A stretch of DNA of 5,110 nt, from NCBI GenBank assembly GCA_019752245.1, contig JAIEMH010000125.1, positions 1 through 5,110 on the forward strand, in the 5' to 3' direction. How positions within the stretch are numbered: position 1 is the first letter of the stretch; every line of letters begins with the position of its first letter. A model generated the notes under the pieces. That model saw nothing but the letters and a program-made list of their open reading frames with translations, searched no databases and was not told the origin of the DNA. Source of the DNA: Flavobacteriaceae bacterium (lineage in GTDB: Bacteria; Bacteroidota; Bacteroidia; Flavobacteriales; Flavobacteriaceae). Of this stretch, positions 4,849 through 5,110 are shown one piece after another. The position numbers and the translations under genes were made by a program.

Positions 4849-4854
4849 TGTCAT

Positions 4855-4890
4855 GCAAAAAAATAAAACTCCGGTAATCAGCCGGAGTTT
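4855..4890 (-). terminator. Rho-independent terminator of rpoD
   Basis: AAACTCCGG (4866-4874) and CCGGAGTTT (4882-4890) form a perfect 9-bp stem with a 7-base loop. On the minus strand the stem is followed by TATTTTTTTG, a proper T-run. It starts 55 bases after the rpoD stop codon and separates rpoD from rpe, supporting separate promoters for the two. Confidence 0.9.
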
Positions 4891-4944
4891 CAATCATCAA
4901 TCAAAAAACGAACAGCTTTGAAACTGTTGTTGCGTTTATTAGGA

Positions 4945-5110
4945 TTAACCCAAATATGTTTTCAAGATTTTACTTCTTGATGTGTGTTTTAATCTACGGA
5001 TTGCTTTTTCCTTAATTTGACGAACGCGTTCACGAGTTAAATCGAAAGTTTCTCCAATTTCTTCTAAAGTCATGGGATGTTGATCACCTAAACCAAAGTA
5101 TAGACGAACT
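4945..5110 (-). CDS. rpoD: RNA polymerase primary sigma factor, C-terminal end
   Basis: Only the last 54 residues plus the stop codon are in the window; the gene enters from the right edge. They are sigma-70 region 4: YFGLGDQHPMTLEEIGETF, then the helix-turn-helix DLTRERVRQIKEKAIRRLK, which reads the upstream promoter element, and the tail HTSRSKILKTYLG. The spelling EEIGETFDLTRERVRQIKEKAIRRL is the signature of primary (RpoD/SigA) rather than alternative sigma factors. In Bacteroidota this sigma recognises TTG/TAnnTTTG promoters, consistent with the -7 boxes seen elsewhere here. A terminator at 4855-4890 closes the gene. Confidence 0.96.
   Translation of the reverse strand, partial: VRLYFGLGDQHPMTLEEIGETFDLTRERVRQIKEKAIRRLKHTSRSKILKTYLG

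Noticed and set aside
1..5110. CRISPR array, tRNA, rRNA, insertion sequence or riboswitch
   Set aside because: I looked on both strands and found no regularly spaced repeat array, cloverleaf, transposase fragment or recognised aptamer.

Overview
The window looks like chromosome from a low-GC member of the Bacteroidota, most likely a Flavobacterium-like Flavobacteriaceae. The reasons are the AT-rich composition, A-rich leaders without Shine-Dalgarno sequences, several matches to the Bacteroidota -7 promoter element TAnnTTTG, and the content: an RpoD/SigA C-terminus next to ribulose-phosphate epimerase, plus a small secreted protein with a typical signal peptide. This placement is inference; no rRNA is present.

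Left part (1-2277), all genes on the minus strand. The N-terminal 279 codons of a stand-alone restriction-endonuclease-like protein (PD-(D/E)xK nuclease of the HsdR-N type) run off the left edge. Upstream of it lies a secreted or membrane-anchored protein of unknown function (985-1704). Each of these two genes is preceded by the same 46-bp module (45 of 46 bases identical), made of a TTACGG-N4-CCGTAA palindrome 21 bases from a TAAGTTTG -7 box. They therefore look co-regulated by one unidentified DNA-binding protein. A 289-bp gene-free stretch follows, with a REP-like palindrome (1963-1998). Next is a 69-residue KTSC-domain protein (2068-2277).

Middle (2278-2979). A plus-strand gene for a two-CBS-domain protein is preceded by two inverted repeats, one of them ending six bases before its start codon. 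It is closed by a strong 11-bp-stem terminator that can act in both directions.

Right part (2980-5110), minus strand. Transcription runs from the rpoD end, through a terminator, a long imperfect hairpin and a GCAAAGTTCGC repeat, into rpe and then a tRNA-dihydrouridine synthase gene 24 bases downstream. About 33 bp of the 3' end of rpe is repeated (30 of 33) beyond the dus gene, still readable in the rpe frame as ENPTQTSSDLK. The dus gene thus sits between two copies of the rpe 3' end, which suggests it was inserted there or that the region was rearranged.

The genes do not form one pathway. rpe serves the pentose phosphate pathway, dus modifies tRNA, rpoD is the housekeeping sigma factor, and the left part is accessory. 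The points most worth following are the duplicated promoter-operator module and the rpe-end duplication.
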